From assembly GCF_042743185.1 (NCBI RefSeq), contig NZ_JBHYMS010000025.1:1-64000 (forward strand): a DNA stretch of 64,000 nt, read 5' to 3'. This stretch comes from Inquilinus sp042743185 (GTDB taxonomy: Bacteria > Pseudomonadota > Alphaproteobacteria > DSM-16000 > Inquilinaceae). A model generated the notes under the pieces. It made no database searches, was not told the origin of the DNA, and saw only the letters and a program-made list of their open reading frames with translations. The stretch's first letter is position 1, and every line of letters begins with the position of its first letter. Shown piece by piece: positions 35,594-43,896 of this stretch. The translations under genes and the position numbers were made by a program.

Positions 35594-36772
35594 ATGTCGG
35601 ACGGACGCCCCCTCACCGATCCCTTCGTCGCCAGCGGCGAGATCCCGGCCCAGTCGCCGCCCAGCAGCGCCGTCGGGCCGATCGCATGGCTGCGGCGCAA
35701 TCTGTTCAGCACCTGGTACAACGTCATCCTGACCCTGGCGATCGCCTATCTGGCGTATCTGGTGCTGCCGCCGCTGATCTCCTGGGCGTTCATCGACCCG
35801 GTCTGGGGACGGGCGACGCCGGATCAGCCGGCCCGTGAGGTGGTGGACGCCTGTCGCGCCGCCGCGGGGGCGTGCTGGGCCTTCATCGGCGAGAAGTACC
35901 GGCTGATCTTCTTCGGCCTCTACCCCTATGGCGAGGAATGGCGGCCGGTCCTGGCCATGATCCTGATGGTCGGGGTCGTGGTCATCAGCACGATGCGCCG
36001 GTTCTGGAGCCGCTGGCTGATCTGGGCCTGGGCCGTGGTGATCGTGGCGGCGATCGCGCTGATGTACGGGGCCATCCCCCTCGGCTTCGTCGATATCCCC
36101 GTTCCGGGCCTGAGCCTCGTCGAGACCGTGAAATGGGGCGGCCTGCCGCTGACCATCGGCCTGTCGATGGTGGGCCTCGCCGTCGCCTTCCCCTTCGGCA
36201 TCCTCCTGGCCCTTGGCCGCGCCTCCTCGATGCCGGTCGCCCGGGTGCTCTCCGTGACCTATATCGAGATGATCCGCGGCGTCCCGCTGATCACCGTGCT
36301 GTTCATGTCGAGCTACCTGTTCCCGCTGTTCCTGCCGACGGGATGGAGCTTCAACGGGCTGCTGCGGACCCAGATCGCGATCATCCTGTTCTCGGCCGCC
36401 TATCTCGCCGAGGTCGTGCGCGGCGGACTGCAGGCGCTGCCGAAGGGCCAGTTCGAGGCCGCCGACAGCCTCGGCCTCGGCTACTGGCAGAAGCAGCGGC
36501 TGATCATCCTGCCGCAGGCGATCAGGGTGTCCATTCCCGCCCTGGTCAACTCGTTCATCGGCGTCTTCATGGACACGACGCTGATCACGACGGTCAGCAT
36601 GTACGACATCCTGCAAGGCGCGCGCGCCGGCCTGGCCGATGCCATCTGGGGGCCGTACTACAAGGAAGCCTATGTGTTCGTGGCGTTGATCTTCTTCGTG
36701 TTCTGCTTCTCCATGTCGCGCTACTCGCAGTATCTGGAGAAGTATCTGAACATCGGCACGCGCCGCCGCTGA
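35594..36772 (+). CDS. aapM: General L-amino acid ABC transporter permease AapM
   Basis: An inner-membrane permease of 392 residues, also with the long AapM/BztC-type N-terminus (LRRNLFSTWYNVILTLAIAYLAYLVLPPL). The transport domain begins near VKWGGLPLTIGLSMVGLAVAF. Its EAA loop reads EVVRGGLQALPKGQFEAADSLGLGYWQKQRLIILPQAIRV, with the expected helix-turn-helix spacing. The C-terminus ends in a basic tail (KYLNIGTRRR). It forms a heterodimer with AapQ. Confidence 0.96.
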   Translation: MSDGRPLTDPFVASGEIPAQSPPSSAVGPIAWLRRNLFSTWYNVILTLAIAYLAYLVLPPLISWAFIDPVWGRATPDQPAREVVDACRAAAGACWAFIGEKYRLIFFGLYPYGEEWRPVLAMILMVGVVVISTMRRFWSRWLIWAWAVVIVAAIALMYGAIPLGFVDIPVPGLSLVETVKWGGLPLTIGLSMVGLAVAFPFGILLALGRASSMPVARVLSVTYIEMIRGVPLITVLFMSSYLFPLFLPTGWSFNGLLRTQIAIILFSAAYLAEVVRGGLQALPKGQFEAADSLGLGYWQKQRLIILPQAIRVSIPALVNSFIGVFMDTTLITTVSMYDILQGARAGLADAIWGPYYKEAYVFVALIFFVFCFSMSRYSQYLEKYLNIGTRRR

Positions 36773-36787
36773 CAGGGAGAGACCGTA

Positions 36788-37555
36788 ATGACTGCTACTC
36801 AAGCGACCGCGGCCCAGCCGGAAATCCTGATCCAGATGTCCGGGGTCAACAAATGGTACGGCGAGTTCCATGTCCTGCGGGACATCAACTTCGCCGTCGA
36901 AAAGGGCGAGAAGGTGGTGATCTGCGGGCCTTCGGGCTCCGGCAAATCGACCCTGATCCGCTGCCTGAACCGGCTGGAGGAGCACCAGAAGGGCTCGATC
37001 GTCGTCGACGGCATCGAGCTGACCAACGACGTCAAGAACATCGACGCCATCCGCCGCGAGGTCGGCATGGTGTTCCAGCAGTTCAACCTGTTCCCGCATC
37101 TGACGGTGCTGGAGAACCTGACCCTCGCCCCGATCTGGGTCCGCAAGGTCCCGAAGAAGGAGGCCGAGGAGACGGCGATGTACTTCCTCAAGCGGGTCAA
37201 GATCCCCGAACAGGCGCAGAAGTATCCGGGGCAGCTGTCCGGCGGCCAGCAGCAGCGCGTGGCGATCGCCCGGTCGCTGTGCATGAAGCCGAAGATCCTG
37301 CTGTTCGACGAGCCGACCTCGGCGCTCGATCCCGAGATGATCAAGGAAGTGCTCGACGTCATGGTCGAGCTGGCCCGCGAGGGCATCACCATGATCTGCG
37401 TCACCCACGAGATGGGCTTCGCCCGCACCGTGGCGAACCGGGTGATCTTCATGGATCGCGGTCAGATCGTGGAGCAGAACGAGCCCGAGGAGTTCTTCAA
37501 GAACCCGAAGTCGGACCGCACCAAGCTGTTCCTGAGCCAGATCCTGGCGCATTGA
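36788..37555 (+). CDS. aapP: General L-amino acid ABC transporter ATP-binding protein AapP
   Basis: A 255-residue ATPase of the polar amino-acid transport class. Walker A is GPSGSGKST at 47-55, the Q-loop is MVFQQFNLFPH, the signature is LSGGQQQR, Walker B is ILLFDEPTSALDPE, and the switch His is in VTHEMGFARTV. Each key residue is intact. It follows aapM by 15 bp with GGGAGAG as ribosome site. A strong terminator ends the operon 35 bp later. Confidence 0.96.
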   Translation: MTATQATAAQPEILIQMSGVNKWYGEFHVLRDINFAVEKGEKVVICGPSGSGKSTLIRCLNRLEEHQKGSIVVDGIELTNDVKNIDAIRREVGMVFQQFNLFPHLTVLENLTLAPIWVRKVPKKEAEETAMYFLKRVKIPEQAQKYPGQLSGGQQQRVAIARSLCMKPKILLFDEPTSALDPEMIKEVLDVMVELAREGITMICVTHEMGFARTVANRVIFMDRGQIVEQNEPEEFFKNPKSDRTKLFLSQILAH

Positions 37556-37590
37556 CCGGCGGCGCCGTTCGCGGCGCCCGTTCCCGCACA

Positions 37591-37624
37591 AAGGCCGGCG
37601 AGGCGCAGCTCGCCGGCCTTTTCC
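37591..37624 (+). terminator. Rho-independent terminator of the aapJQMP operon
   Basis: AAGGCCGGCGAG (37591-37602) pairs perfectly with CTCGCCGGCCTT (37609-37620) over a 6-nt loop, followed by TTCC, so that four T follow the GGCC. It begins 36 bp after the aapP stop. Confidence 0.85.
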
Positions 37625-37757
37625 GTGCCGGGTCCTGCCCCGCAGGGCTCCGGAGCCGACCGGCGCGCCCTTTGTGTCGCGCCCGCTGATCCTCTCTGAA
37701 TCGTACCCGGTGCAAGGTGTGTCTCTTCGGCCACAGCTCGTTGCGATTTTATCTTAC

Positions 37758-37787
37758 ATACATTCTAGGATGTATAATCCGATTGCC
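37758..37787 (+). promoter_or_regulatory. Porin 1 promoter with AcrR-like operator
   Basis: The near-palindrome ATACATTCTAGGATGTAT (37758-37775) overlaps a perfect -10 TATAAT (37773-37778), and the conserved TTGCC lies at 37783-37787. The same three-part module, with identical spacing, stands before the other two porin genes. The operator resembles the AcrR site of the Escherichia coli acrAB promoter. The transcript would have an untranslated leader of about 270 nt. Confidence 0.7.
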
Positions 37788-38055
37788 GCGTCCGCGAGGG
37801 CAGGACTATGGTCTGGGAAGTCTCGGGGCACCTTTCAGCCGGCCCGTCGCGGTCGATCGGACTGTGCCTTCGATGACACAGATCGGCGCCGTTTCGGGGG
37901 ACTCGCTTTCGACACGGCCGCCATCGCCCGACCGGCAGCGTCGGGTTCTGCCTGCAAGCCCCCGATGGGCAGCCAAGACGGGGCGGGCAAGCAGGCGGGC
38001 CGAGAGGCGTCTTGAGCGAACCGCCCCGTATCGATGTGGGGCATAGGAGGGAAGA
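37788..38055 (+). other. Long 5' leader of porin 1
   Basis: About 270 nt between the predicted start of transcription and the porin 1 start codon. I recognise no riboswitch class. A GGAGGGAAG ribosome site ends it. The leaders of the three porins differ in sequence. Confidence 0.45.
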
Positions 38056-39234
38056 ATGAAGAAGGTACTGCTGGGTGGTACGGCGCTCGTCGCCGCTGCT
38101 CTGATCGGCGCGATGCCGGCGTCGGCGCAGGATCAGACGTCGAACGTGACATCCGGTCTTGAGATGAAGATCAGCGGCTTCATCGGCTTCCAGGCCGCGC
38201 TGAACCTGGGTGATTCCCAGAACTCGGATTTCGACCGCGACTACGACTTCCAGTCCAACGCCCGACTGCAGATCGACGTCAAGAACGTCACCGATGCGGG
38301 TCTGGAGTACGGCGGCCGCATCCGCTTGGATTCGGTCAACCGCCGCGACGACGTCGATGTCGGCCGCACCTATGTGTATGTGAAGGGTGGCTTCGGCACG
38401 GTGACCCTCGGCAATGCGCCGACGGCCGGTGACGACTTCGGCTACGTCTATGCCCACGACGAGCTTGCCGGTGCGATGGGTGCCGGCGGCATGGGCTACG
38501 GCGATCTGCTGGACAGCTACGGCATCATGGGCGGCGGCGAATTCTTTTCGATCGGCCCCACCTATCTCGCCGGTCTCAGCAACGCCGACACCCGCATCAA
38601 GTACACCTCGCCGACCTTCGACGGGTTCAGCTTCGGCATCGACTTCACGCCGGTGGTTGGCGGCGCGGAGCATGCCGGCAACGGCGGCCGCGACGACCTG
38701 TTCAACGACGACCAGACCTATTACGAGAACGTCGTCACCGGCGGCATCAACTACGAGAACACGTTCGACGGCCTGTTGCTCGGCCTCTCCGCGTCGGCCA
38801 GCTACGGCAACGGCGTCAGGACGTCCCTGGACGGCGCCAACCCGAACGGCAATGACCTCGAGGTCTACACCGTCGGCGGCAAGATCGGCTCCGGCGGCAT
38901 CGTCGCCAGCGTCAACTGGACCCACAACGAGAGCATCGCCGTCGCCGACAAGCCGGTCGACACCATCCTCGGCGACCTCAGCTACCAGTGGGGTCCGTTC
39001 CTGGCGTCGGCCTCCTACGCCTACACCTGGGCGGACAAGGGCAGCGGCCTGAACTCGACCGAGAGCAGCGGCCGCGATCTCGAGGACAACCACATCGCCG
39101 GCGTGAACTTCACTTACACCGTGGCGCCGGGCCTGAACACCTATGCCGAGGTGGTGTACGAGAAGCAGAATTTCCGCCAGGGCGCGGATTTCGAGACGGG
39201 CAACCTCCTGACCGGCGTGCTTGTGGCCTTCTGA
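38056..39234 (+). CDS. Outer-membrane porin (paralogue 1 of 3)
   Basis: A Gram-negative trimeric-type porin of 392 residues. The signal peptide is MKKVLLGGTALVAAALIGAM, with cleavage near ASA-QDQTS. The mature protein shows alternating beta strands (GLEMKISGFIGFQAALNLGD, KNVTDAGLEYGGRIRLDSVN, TYVYVKGGFGTVTLGNAPTA). The loop with many Asp and Asn residues (DDLFNDDQTYYENVVTGG) probably folds into the channel or binds cations. The last residue is Phe (LLTGVLVAF), the recognition signal for the BAM complex. It is the first of three tandem copies, about 70 percent alike by eye. Confidence 0.93.
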   Translation: MKKVLLGGTALVAAALIGAMPASAQDQTSNVTSGLEMKISGFIGFQAALNLGDSQNSDFDRDYDFQSNARLQIDVKNVTDAGLEYGGRIRLDSVNRRDDVDVGRTYVYVKGGFGTVTLGNAPTAGDDFGYVYAHDELAGAMGAGGMGYGDLLDSYGIMGGGEFFSIGPTYLAGLSNADTRIKYTSPTFDGFSFGIDFTPVVGGAEHAGNGGRDDLFNDDQTYYENVVTGGINYENTFDGLLLGLSASASYGNGVRTSLDGANPNGNDLEVYTVGGKIGSGGIVASVNWTHNESIAVADKPVDTILGDLSYQWGPFLASASYAYTWADKGSGLNSTESSGRDLEDNHIAGVNFTYTVAPGLNTYAEVVYEKQNFRQGADFETGNLLTGVLVAF

Positions 39235-39264
39235 GGCCGGAAAGACGCAACCGGGAGGTGCTCC

Positions 39265-39383
39265 GGAAAGACCGGGCGTGACGGACCACTCCTAACGGTC
39301 TCTGTCTCGTCCCCTCGAAGGCTGAAAAGTCACGTCCGGTCGAAGGAGGATGCGCGGCTCTGCAGGCCGCGCATCCTTTTTTT
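39265..39383 (+). ncRNA. Conserved structured 3' region of porin 1 (candidate 3'UTR-derived small RNA) with terminator
   Basis: About 119 nt, nearly identical to the region after porin 2 (40873-40992), with only about six differences. A long-range stem GACCGG (39270-39275) with CCGGTC (39336-39341) closes a domain. It is followed by a strong terminator: AGGATGCGCGGC (39347-39358) with GCCGCGCATCCT (39366-39377) and seven T. The non-coding copies look more alike than the coding sequences beside them. A small RNA is inference; the terminator is certain. Confidence 0.6.
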
Positions 39384-39420
39384 GGGGCCTCTTCCGACAC
39401 CTGTTGTCAGGTCGCATTAC

Positions 39421-39450
39421 ATACGTTCATGTATGTATATTGTTATTGCC
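39421..39450 (+). promoter_or_regulatory. Porin 2 promoter with AcrR-like operator
   Basis: The near-palindrome ATACGTTCATGTATGTAT (39421-39438) overlaps a -10 TATATT (39436-39441), and the conserved TTGCC is at 39446-39450. The offsets (operator start +15 to -10, +25 to TTGCC) are the same as in porins 1 and 3. Confidence 0.7.
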
Positions 39451-39464
39451 ACGGCCCGGTGGCG

Positions 39465-39484
39465 AGATTACCGTCCGGTAATCT
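39465..39484 (+). other. Leader hairpin of porin 2
   Basis: AGATTACC (39465-39472) and GGTAATCT (39477-39484) form a perfect 8-bp stem with loop GTCC in the early 5' leader. A looser version (GGGATTACGGTTCGGTATCT) occurs at the matching place in the porin 3 leader. Role unknown; it could affect mRNA stability. Confidence 0.5.
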
Positions 39485-39674
39485 TTCGGACGGGCCGATT
39501 CCCCGGAACCCTTGGGATCCACGTGGTGAATCGGCCTCGGCCCGGGAGATGCGCTTTCGAGATTTCCTGATGCGAATGGCCAGGTCCCCGGCATCGACAG
39601 CCGCCCGATCTCCGGCAACGGATTGATCGGCAGATCGGCGAAACCAGTCGGGACGGACGGGCGGAGGAGGGGAA

Positions 39675-40847
39675 GTGAAGAAGGTTCTTCTGGGTGGGGC
39701 GGCGCTGGCCGCCATGGGATTGGCCGGCGCAGGCCCGGCCTCGGCTGCGGACGCGAATGTGACGTCCGGTCTGCAGCTCAAGATCAGTGGCTTCATCGGC
39801 TTCCAGGCCACATTGAATCTGGGCGACACCCAGAACGACGAGTTCGCTCGCGACTATGATTTCCAGAGCGGCGCGCGGCTGATCTTCGACGTCAAGAACG
39901 TCACCGATTCGGGCCTGGAATACGGCGGCCGCATCCGCTTCGACCAGGTCAACCGCCGCGACGACGTCAGCGTCGACCGCACCTATGTCTATGTGAAGGG
40001 CGGCTTCGGCACGGTGACCTTCGGTAACGCGCCGACGGTGGCCGACGACATCGGCTACGTCTATGCCCATGACGCCCTGGCCAGCGAGATCGGTGCCGGC
40101 GGCCTTAATTTCGGCGATCTGCTGGACGGCGACTTCCCGGTGGGCGGCGGCGATCTCTACTCGCTCAACGCCACCTATCTGGCGGGGCTGAGCAACGCCG
40201 ACACCCGCATCAAATACATCTCGCCGACCTTCAGCGGATTCAGCTTCGGCATCGACTTCACCCCTGTGGTCGGCGGTGCGGAGCATGCCGGCAACGGCGG
40301 CCGCAACGACCTGTTCGACGACGACGACAGCTATTACGAGAACGTCGTCACGGGCGGCATCAACTACGAAGAGACGTTCGATTCGGTCTGGGTCCGCCTG
40401 GCCGCCACGGCCGCCTACGGCAACGGTGTCCGGACCTCCTTCTCCGGCGCCAACCCGAACGGCAACGACCTCGAGGTTTACACCCTCGGCGGCATGGTCC
40501 AGTCGGGCGGCATCGCCGCCAGCGTGAACTGGACCCACAACGAGAGCATTGCGGTCGCTGACAAGCCGGTCGATTCGATCGTCGCCGACCTCAGCTACCA
40601 GTGGGGCCCGTACCTGGCGTCGCTGTCCTACGCCTACACCTGGGCGGACAAGAACAACGGCCTGGACTCGCAGTTCTCCAGCGGCACGGATCTCCAGGAC
40701 AACCACATCGCCGGCGTGAACTTCACCTACACGCTGGCGCCGGGCCTGAACACCTATGGCCAGGTGATCTACGAGAAGCAGAACTATCGCGCCGGTGCGG
40801 ATTGGGAGACCGCCAATCTGATGACGGGCGTGCTCCTGGCGTTCTGA
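39675..40847 (+). CDS. Outer-membrane porin (paralogue 2 of 3)
   Basis: A 390-residue porin. The start is a GTG at 39675 after GGAGGAGGGGAA; the third porin uses the same GTG and ribosome site. The signal peptide is MKKVLLGGAALAAMGLAGAG, with cleavage near ASA-ADANV. The strand pattern matches porin 1 (LQLKISGFIGFQATLNLGDT, KNVTDSGLEYGGRIRFDQVN, FNYTLAPG-type late strands) and it ends in Phe (MTGVLLAF). The acidic central loop reads NDLFDDDDSYYENVVTGG. Differences from porin 1 cluster in the exposed loops, as expected for changed selectivity or phage pressure. Confidence 0.93.
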   Translation: MKKVLLGGAALAAMGLAGAGPASAADANVTSGLQLKISGFIGFQATLNLGDTQNDEFARDYDFQSGARLIFDVKNVTDSGLEYGGRIRFDQVNRRDDVSVDRTYVYVKGGFGTVTFGNAPTVADDIGYVYAHDALASEIGAGGLNFGDLLDGDFPVGGGDLYSLNATYLAGLSNADTRIKYISPTFSGFSFGIDFTPVVGGAEHAGNGGRNDLFDDDDSYYENVVTGGINYEETFDSVWVRLAATAAYGNGVRTSFSGANPNGNDLEVYTLGGMVQSGGIAASVNWTHNESIAVADKPVDSIVADLSYQWGPYLASLSYAYTWADKNNGLDSQFSSGTDLQDNHIAGVNFTYTLAPGLNTYGQVIYEKQNYRAGADWETANLMTGVLLAF

Positions 40848-40872
40848 TCAAGCCGTCACCCATGTGACGGTT

Positions 40873-40992
40873 CGGGAAGACCGGGCGTGACGGACCACTC
40901 CTGACGGTCTCTGTCTCGTCCCCTCGAAGGCTGAAATCACGTCCGGTCGACGGAGGATGCGCGGTTCTGCAGGCCGCGCATCCTCTTTTTTT
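40873..40992 (+). ncRNA. Conserved structured 3' region of porin 2 (candidate 3'UTR-derived small RNA) with terminator
   Basis: The second copy of the porin 3' element. GACCGG (40879-40884) pairs with CCGGTC (40943-40948). The terminator is AGGATGCGCGG (40954-40964) with CCGCGCATCCT (40974-40984), then C and seven T (40986-40992). The third porin lacks this element. Confidence 0.6.
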
Positions 40993-41026
40993 GTGGTCGG
41001 CTCGGCCGGGATACCATCATTTCAAA

Positions 41027-41058
41027 ATATACATTCATGAATGTATATAGATGTTGCC
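41027..41058 (+). promoter_or_regulatory. Porin 3 promoter with perfect palindromic AcrR-like operator
   Basis: A perfect palindrome 22 bp long (41027-41048) has the core ATACATTCATGAATGTAT (41029-41046). It overlaps the -10 TATATA (41044-41049), and the conserved TTGCC is at 41054-41058. TTCAAA at 41021-41026 is a weak -35 at 17 bp. This is the best of the three operators. Confidence 0.75.
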
Positions 41059-41258
41059 GACAATCCGCCTCGGGATTACGGTTCGGTATCTCCCGGGTGC
41101 GTTGAGTCCGATTCGCGTGACGGAGCGGAGCTCGCCGTGGGGGATTCGGTCTCTATATTCCTTGACGCAGGCTCTCACGGCCCCCGGACGGGCCTGGCCC
41201 GGCAATGAACGCGATCCGGTCGCCAGGCGGTCGTGACGATGGGGCGGGAGGAGGGGAA

Positions 41259-42431
41259 GTGAAGACAGTTCTCCTAGGTGGGGCGGCTCTCGCCGCCATG
41301 GGGCTGGCCGGCGCGGCGCCGGCATCGGCGGCCGACACGAACGTGACCTCGGGTCTTCAGCTGAAGATCAGCGGGTTCATCGGCTTCCAGTCGACCCTGG
41401 TGCTGAGCGACAGCCAGCACAGCAGCCTCGACCGCGACTACGACTTCCAGACCAACGCGCGGATCATCTTCGACGTCAAGAACGTCACCGATTCCGGCCT
41501 GGAATACGGCGGCCGCATCCGCTTCGACTCGGTCAACCGCCGCGACGACGTCAACGTTACGCGCCTCTATGGCTATGTGAAGGGCGGCTTCGGCACCCTG
41601 ACCTTCGGCGACGCGCCGACGGTCGCCGACGACATCGGCTATGTCTATGTCCATGACGAGCTGGTCGGCAACATGGGCGCCGGCGCCATGGATTTCGGCG
41701 AGCTGCTGGACGGCGACTTCCCGGTGGGCGGCGGCAACTTCTACTCGATCAACGCCACCTATCTCGCCGGGCTGACCAACCAGGACACTCGGATCAAATA
41801 CACCTCGCCGACCTTCAGCGGCTTCAGCTTCGCCCTTGACTTCACGCCCGTCGTCGGCGGCGCGGACCACGCCGGCAACGGCGGCCGCAACGACCTGTTC
41901 GACGACGACGAGACCTATTACGAGAACGTCGTCACCGGCGGCGTGAACTACGAGAACACGTTCGGCGACTGGTCGGTCCGCGCGGCCGCCACGGCCGCCT
42001 ATGGCCACGGCATCCAGACATCCGGCTCGGGCGCCAATCCGGGCGGCCATGACCTCGAGGTCTACACGCTCGGCGGCCAGGTCGGGTACCAGGGCATCTA
42101 TGCCAGCGTGAACTGGACCCACAACGAAAGCATCGCCGCCGCCGACAAGCCGGTCGATACCATCCTCGGCGACATCAGCTACCAGACCGGCCCGTTCCTG
42201 GCGTCGCTGTCCTATGCCTATACCTGGTCCGACAAGGGCAACGGCCTGGACTCGCAATACACCAGCGGCGTGGATCTGCAGGACAACCATATCGTCGGCG
42301 CCAACGTCACCTACACGCTCGCCCCCGGCCTCAACACCTATGCCGAGGTGATCTACGAGAAGCAGAACTTCCGCCAGGGCCAGGATTTCGAGAACGCCAA
42401 CCTGATCACCGGCGTCATTCTCGGCTTCTGA
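41259..42431 (+). CDS. Outer-membrane porin (paralogue 3 of 3)
   Basis: A 390-residue porin with a GTG start at 41259 (GGAGGAGGGGAA before it). The signal peptide is MKTVLLGGAALAAMGLAGAA, with cleavage near ASA-ADTNV. The fold pattern is as in its two neighbours (LQLKISGFIGFQSTLVLSDS, NARIIFDVKNVTDSGLEYGG, GFGTLTFGDAPTVADDIGY) and the last residue is Phe (LITGVILGF). The acidic loop reads NDLFDDDETYYENVVTGG. It is followed by a different GC hairpin near 42443-42476, not by the conserved 3' element of the first two. Confidence 0.93.
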   Translation: MKTVLLGGAALAAMGLAGAAPASAADTNVTSGLQLKISGFIGFQSTLVLSDSQHSSLDRDYDFQTNARIIFDVKNVTDSGLEYGGRIRFDSVNRRDDVNVTRLYGYVKGGFGTLTFGDAPTVADDIGYVYVHDELVGNMGAGAMDFGELLDGDFPVGGGNFYSINATYLAGLTNQDTRIKYTSPTFSGFSFALDFTPVVGGADHAGNGGRNDLFDDDETYYENVVTGGVNYENTFGDWSVRAAATAAYGHGIQTSGSGANPGGHDLEVYTLGGQVGYQGIYASVNWTHNESIAAADKPVDTILGDISYQTGPFLASLSYAYTWSDKGNGLDSQYTSGVDLQDNHIVGANVTYTLAPGLNTYAEVIYEKQNFRQGQDFENANLITGVILGF

Positions 42432-42442
42432 GCCTCGGGCCG

Positions 42443-42476
42443 CATCCCCCCCTGGCGTCAGGTGGCCAGGGGGATG
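42443..42476 (+). terminator. Hairpin after porin 3
   Basis: CATCCCCC with CCTGGC (42443-42456) pairs with GCCAGGGGGATG (42465-42476), with one or two unpaired C. It overlaps the stop region of the convergent acetyltransferase gene (42458) and may serve both transcripts. Confidence 0.5.
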
Positions 42477-43039
42477 TGCGGCGCCGCGCTGCGCGGCAGC
42501 AGGCCGGTCAGACGAGGGTCGGGCTTGCGCACCACCCGCTGCGCATAGGGAACGAAGCCGGCGCGCTGGTAATGCGCCAGGGCCTTCGGATGGTCGAGGG
42601 TGCAGGTGTCGACCGTCATCCGCCGGATCGGCCGCGTCCAGGCGAGGTCGATCAGCGACCACAGCAGGAACGGCCCCAGCCGGCGGCCGATGAACTCCGG
42701 CATCAGCCCGAAATAGGCCAGGTCGGTGGCCTCGCCGCTGGCCTGGAACAGCTCGCCGAAGCCGGCCGGCACGCCGTCGACATAGAGCACGGTGACGCCG
42801 GTGCGCTCGTCGTTCAGCCGGGCGGCGAGCTTGTCGTCGTCCCATTCCCTCCGGTCGGTCCACAGCCAGTTGGCGCCGACCGTGTCGTAGAGATAGCGGT
42901 AGAAGGACACGGTCGCCGGCTCGGCCCGCATCAAGAGGTGCCGGGCCAGAGGCGGGGGCGGGGGCGTGCGCAACGGCCTGGCCGTCATCTCCAGCTGGGT
43001 GACGGTGACCGTCAGCTCCGGCACGGAAGCGGCGCTCAC
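42458..43039 (-). CDS. GNAT-family N-acetyltransferase
   Basis: A 193-residue acetyltransferase. The first 45 residues are an extended Pro-rich lead (ARPLRTPPPPPLARHLLMR). The catalytic fold follows: VGANWLWTDRREWDDDKLAA, then the strand VTVLYVDGVPAGFGELFQ, the acetyl-CoA loop region DLAYFGLMPEFIGRRLGPFLL, and HPKALAHYQRAGFVPYAQR. A GTG start at 43039 overlaps the stop of the sulfurtransferase gene (GTGA), so it is coupled to it. It is the last gene of the cysK operon. The substrate is unknown; in this setting a thiol or amino-acid derivative is possible. Confidence 0.82.
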   Translation of the reverse strand: MSAASVPELTVTVTQLEMTARPLRTPPPPPLARHLLMRAEPATVSFYRYLYDTVGANWLWTDRREWDDDKLAARLNDERTGVTVLYVDGVPAGFGELFQASGEATDLAYFGLMPEFIGRRLGPFLLWSLIDLAWTRPIRRMTVDTCTLDHPKALAHYQRAGFVPYAQRVVRKPDPRLTGLLPRSAAPHIPLAT

Positions 43040-43896
43040 GGCCGCCTCCGCGCCGGGCCGGTCTCGACCGGCGTATCCCCCGGCATGCCCCATTCGGCCC
43101 AGGATCCGTCATAGACCGCCGCATCCTCGCGGCCGATCCGGTGCAGGCCGAGGGCCAGGACGCAGGCGGTGATGCCGCTGCCGCAGCTCGCCGTCACCGG
43201 CCCGCTGTCCGGCAGGCCGGCGGCGGCGAAGCGCGCGGCGATCTCTTCCGGCGGCAGCAGGGTCTTGGTCGCGGGGGCCAAGAGCTCGCCGAAGGGCAGG
43301 TTCAGCGCGCCCGGGATATGGCCGCCGCGCAGGCCGGGCCGCGGCTCCGGCGCCGTGCCCTCGAAGCGCTCGCGCGCCCGGGCGTCGATCACCGCGCCCA
43401 CCCGGCCGGCCAGGATCTCGGCCTTGCTGCGCACCAGCGCCGGCCGCGGATGCGGGGTGAAGCGCGCCGCGGCGGGTGTCGCCACGCCGCTCTCCAGCGG
43501 CCGGCCCTCGGCCTTCCAGGCCGGCAGCCCGCCGTCCAGCACCGCCACGCCGTCATGGCCGAAGGCGCGCAGCATCCACCAGGCGCGGGCCGCGCTCATC
43601 AGCCCGTGCACGTCGTAGCAGACGACGAAGCTGTCATTGCCGATGCCCAGCGCGGCCATCCGATCGGCGAACAGCGCGGGCGGCGGCAGCATGTGCGGCA
43701 GCCCGCCCGGCGCCTTGCTCTCCGGCGCCGCGATGTCGTCGACATCGAAGAAGACAGCGCCGGGGATGTGCGCCTCGGCGAACTCCGCCGCGGCATCGCG
43801 GTTGGTGCCCGGCAGGTGGTAGGTGGCGTCGACGACGCGGACGTCCGGGTCGTCGAGATGATCGGCCAGCCAGGCGGTGGAGACGATGGTGTTCAT
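43036..43896 (-). CDS. sseA: 3-mercaptopyruvate sulfurtransferase (double-rhodanese)
   Basis: A 286-residue enzyme with two rhodanese domains that moves sulfur from 3-mercaptopyruvate to an acceptor. The N-terminal domain is inactive and structural (VSTAWLADHLDDPDVRVVDATYHLPG, then HIPGAVFFDVDDIAAPES). The C-terminal domain carries the catalytic Cys in ASCGSGITACVLALGL; the loop CGSGITA matches mercaptopyruvate sulfurtransferases, not thiosulfate rhodaneses. Its start overlaps the alaX stop by four bases. It acts in cysteine breakdown and supply of sulfane sulfur. Confidence 0.93.
   Translation of the reverse strand: MNTIVSTAWLADHLDDPDVRVVDATYHLPGTNRDAAAEFAEAHIPGAVFFDVDDIAAPESKAPGGLPHMLPPPALFADRMAALGIGNDSFVVCYDVHGLMSAARAWWMLRAFGHDGVAVLDGGLPAWKAEGRPLESGVATPAAARFTPHPRPALVRSKAEILAGRVGAVIDARARERFEGTAPEPRPGLRGGHIPGALNLPFGELLAPATKTLLPPEEIAARFAAAGLPDSGPVTASCGSGITACVLALGLHRIGREDAAVYDGSWAEWGMPGDTPVETGPARRRP

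Noticed and set aside
37674..38015. 113-residue open frame between aapP and porin 1
   Set aside because: It runs through the porin operator and -10 box, has no ribosome site and shows no family resemblance.
37741..39409. TTGCGA/TTGTCA as -35 boxes of porins 1 and 2 at equal offset
   Set aside because: The distance to the -10 is 26 bp in both, too long for sigma70, and the third porin has no counterpart.
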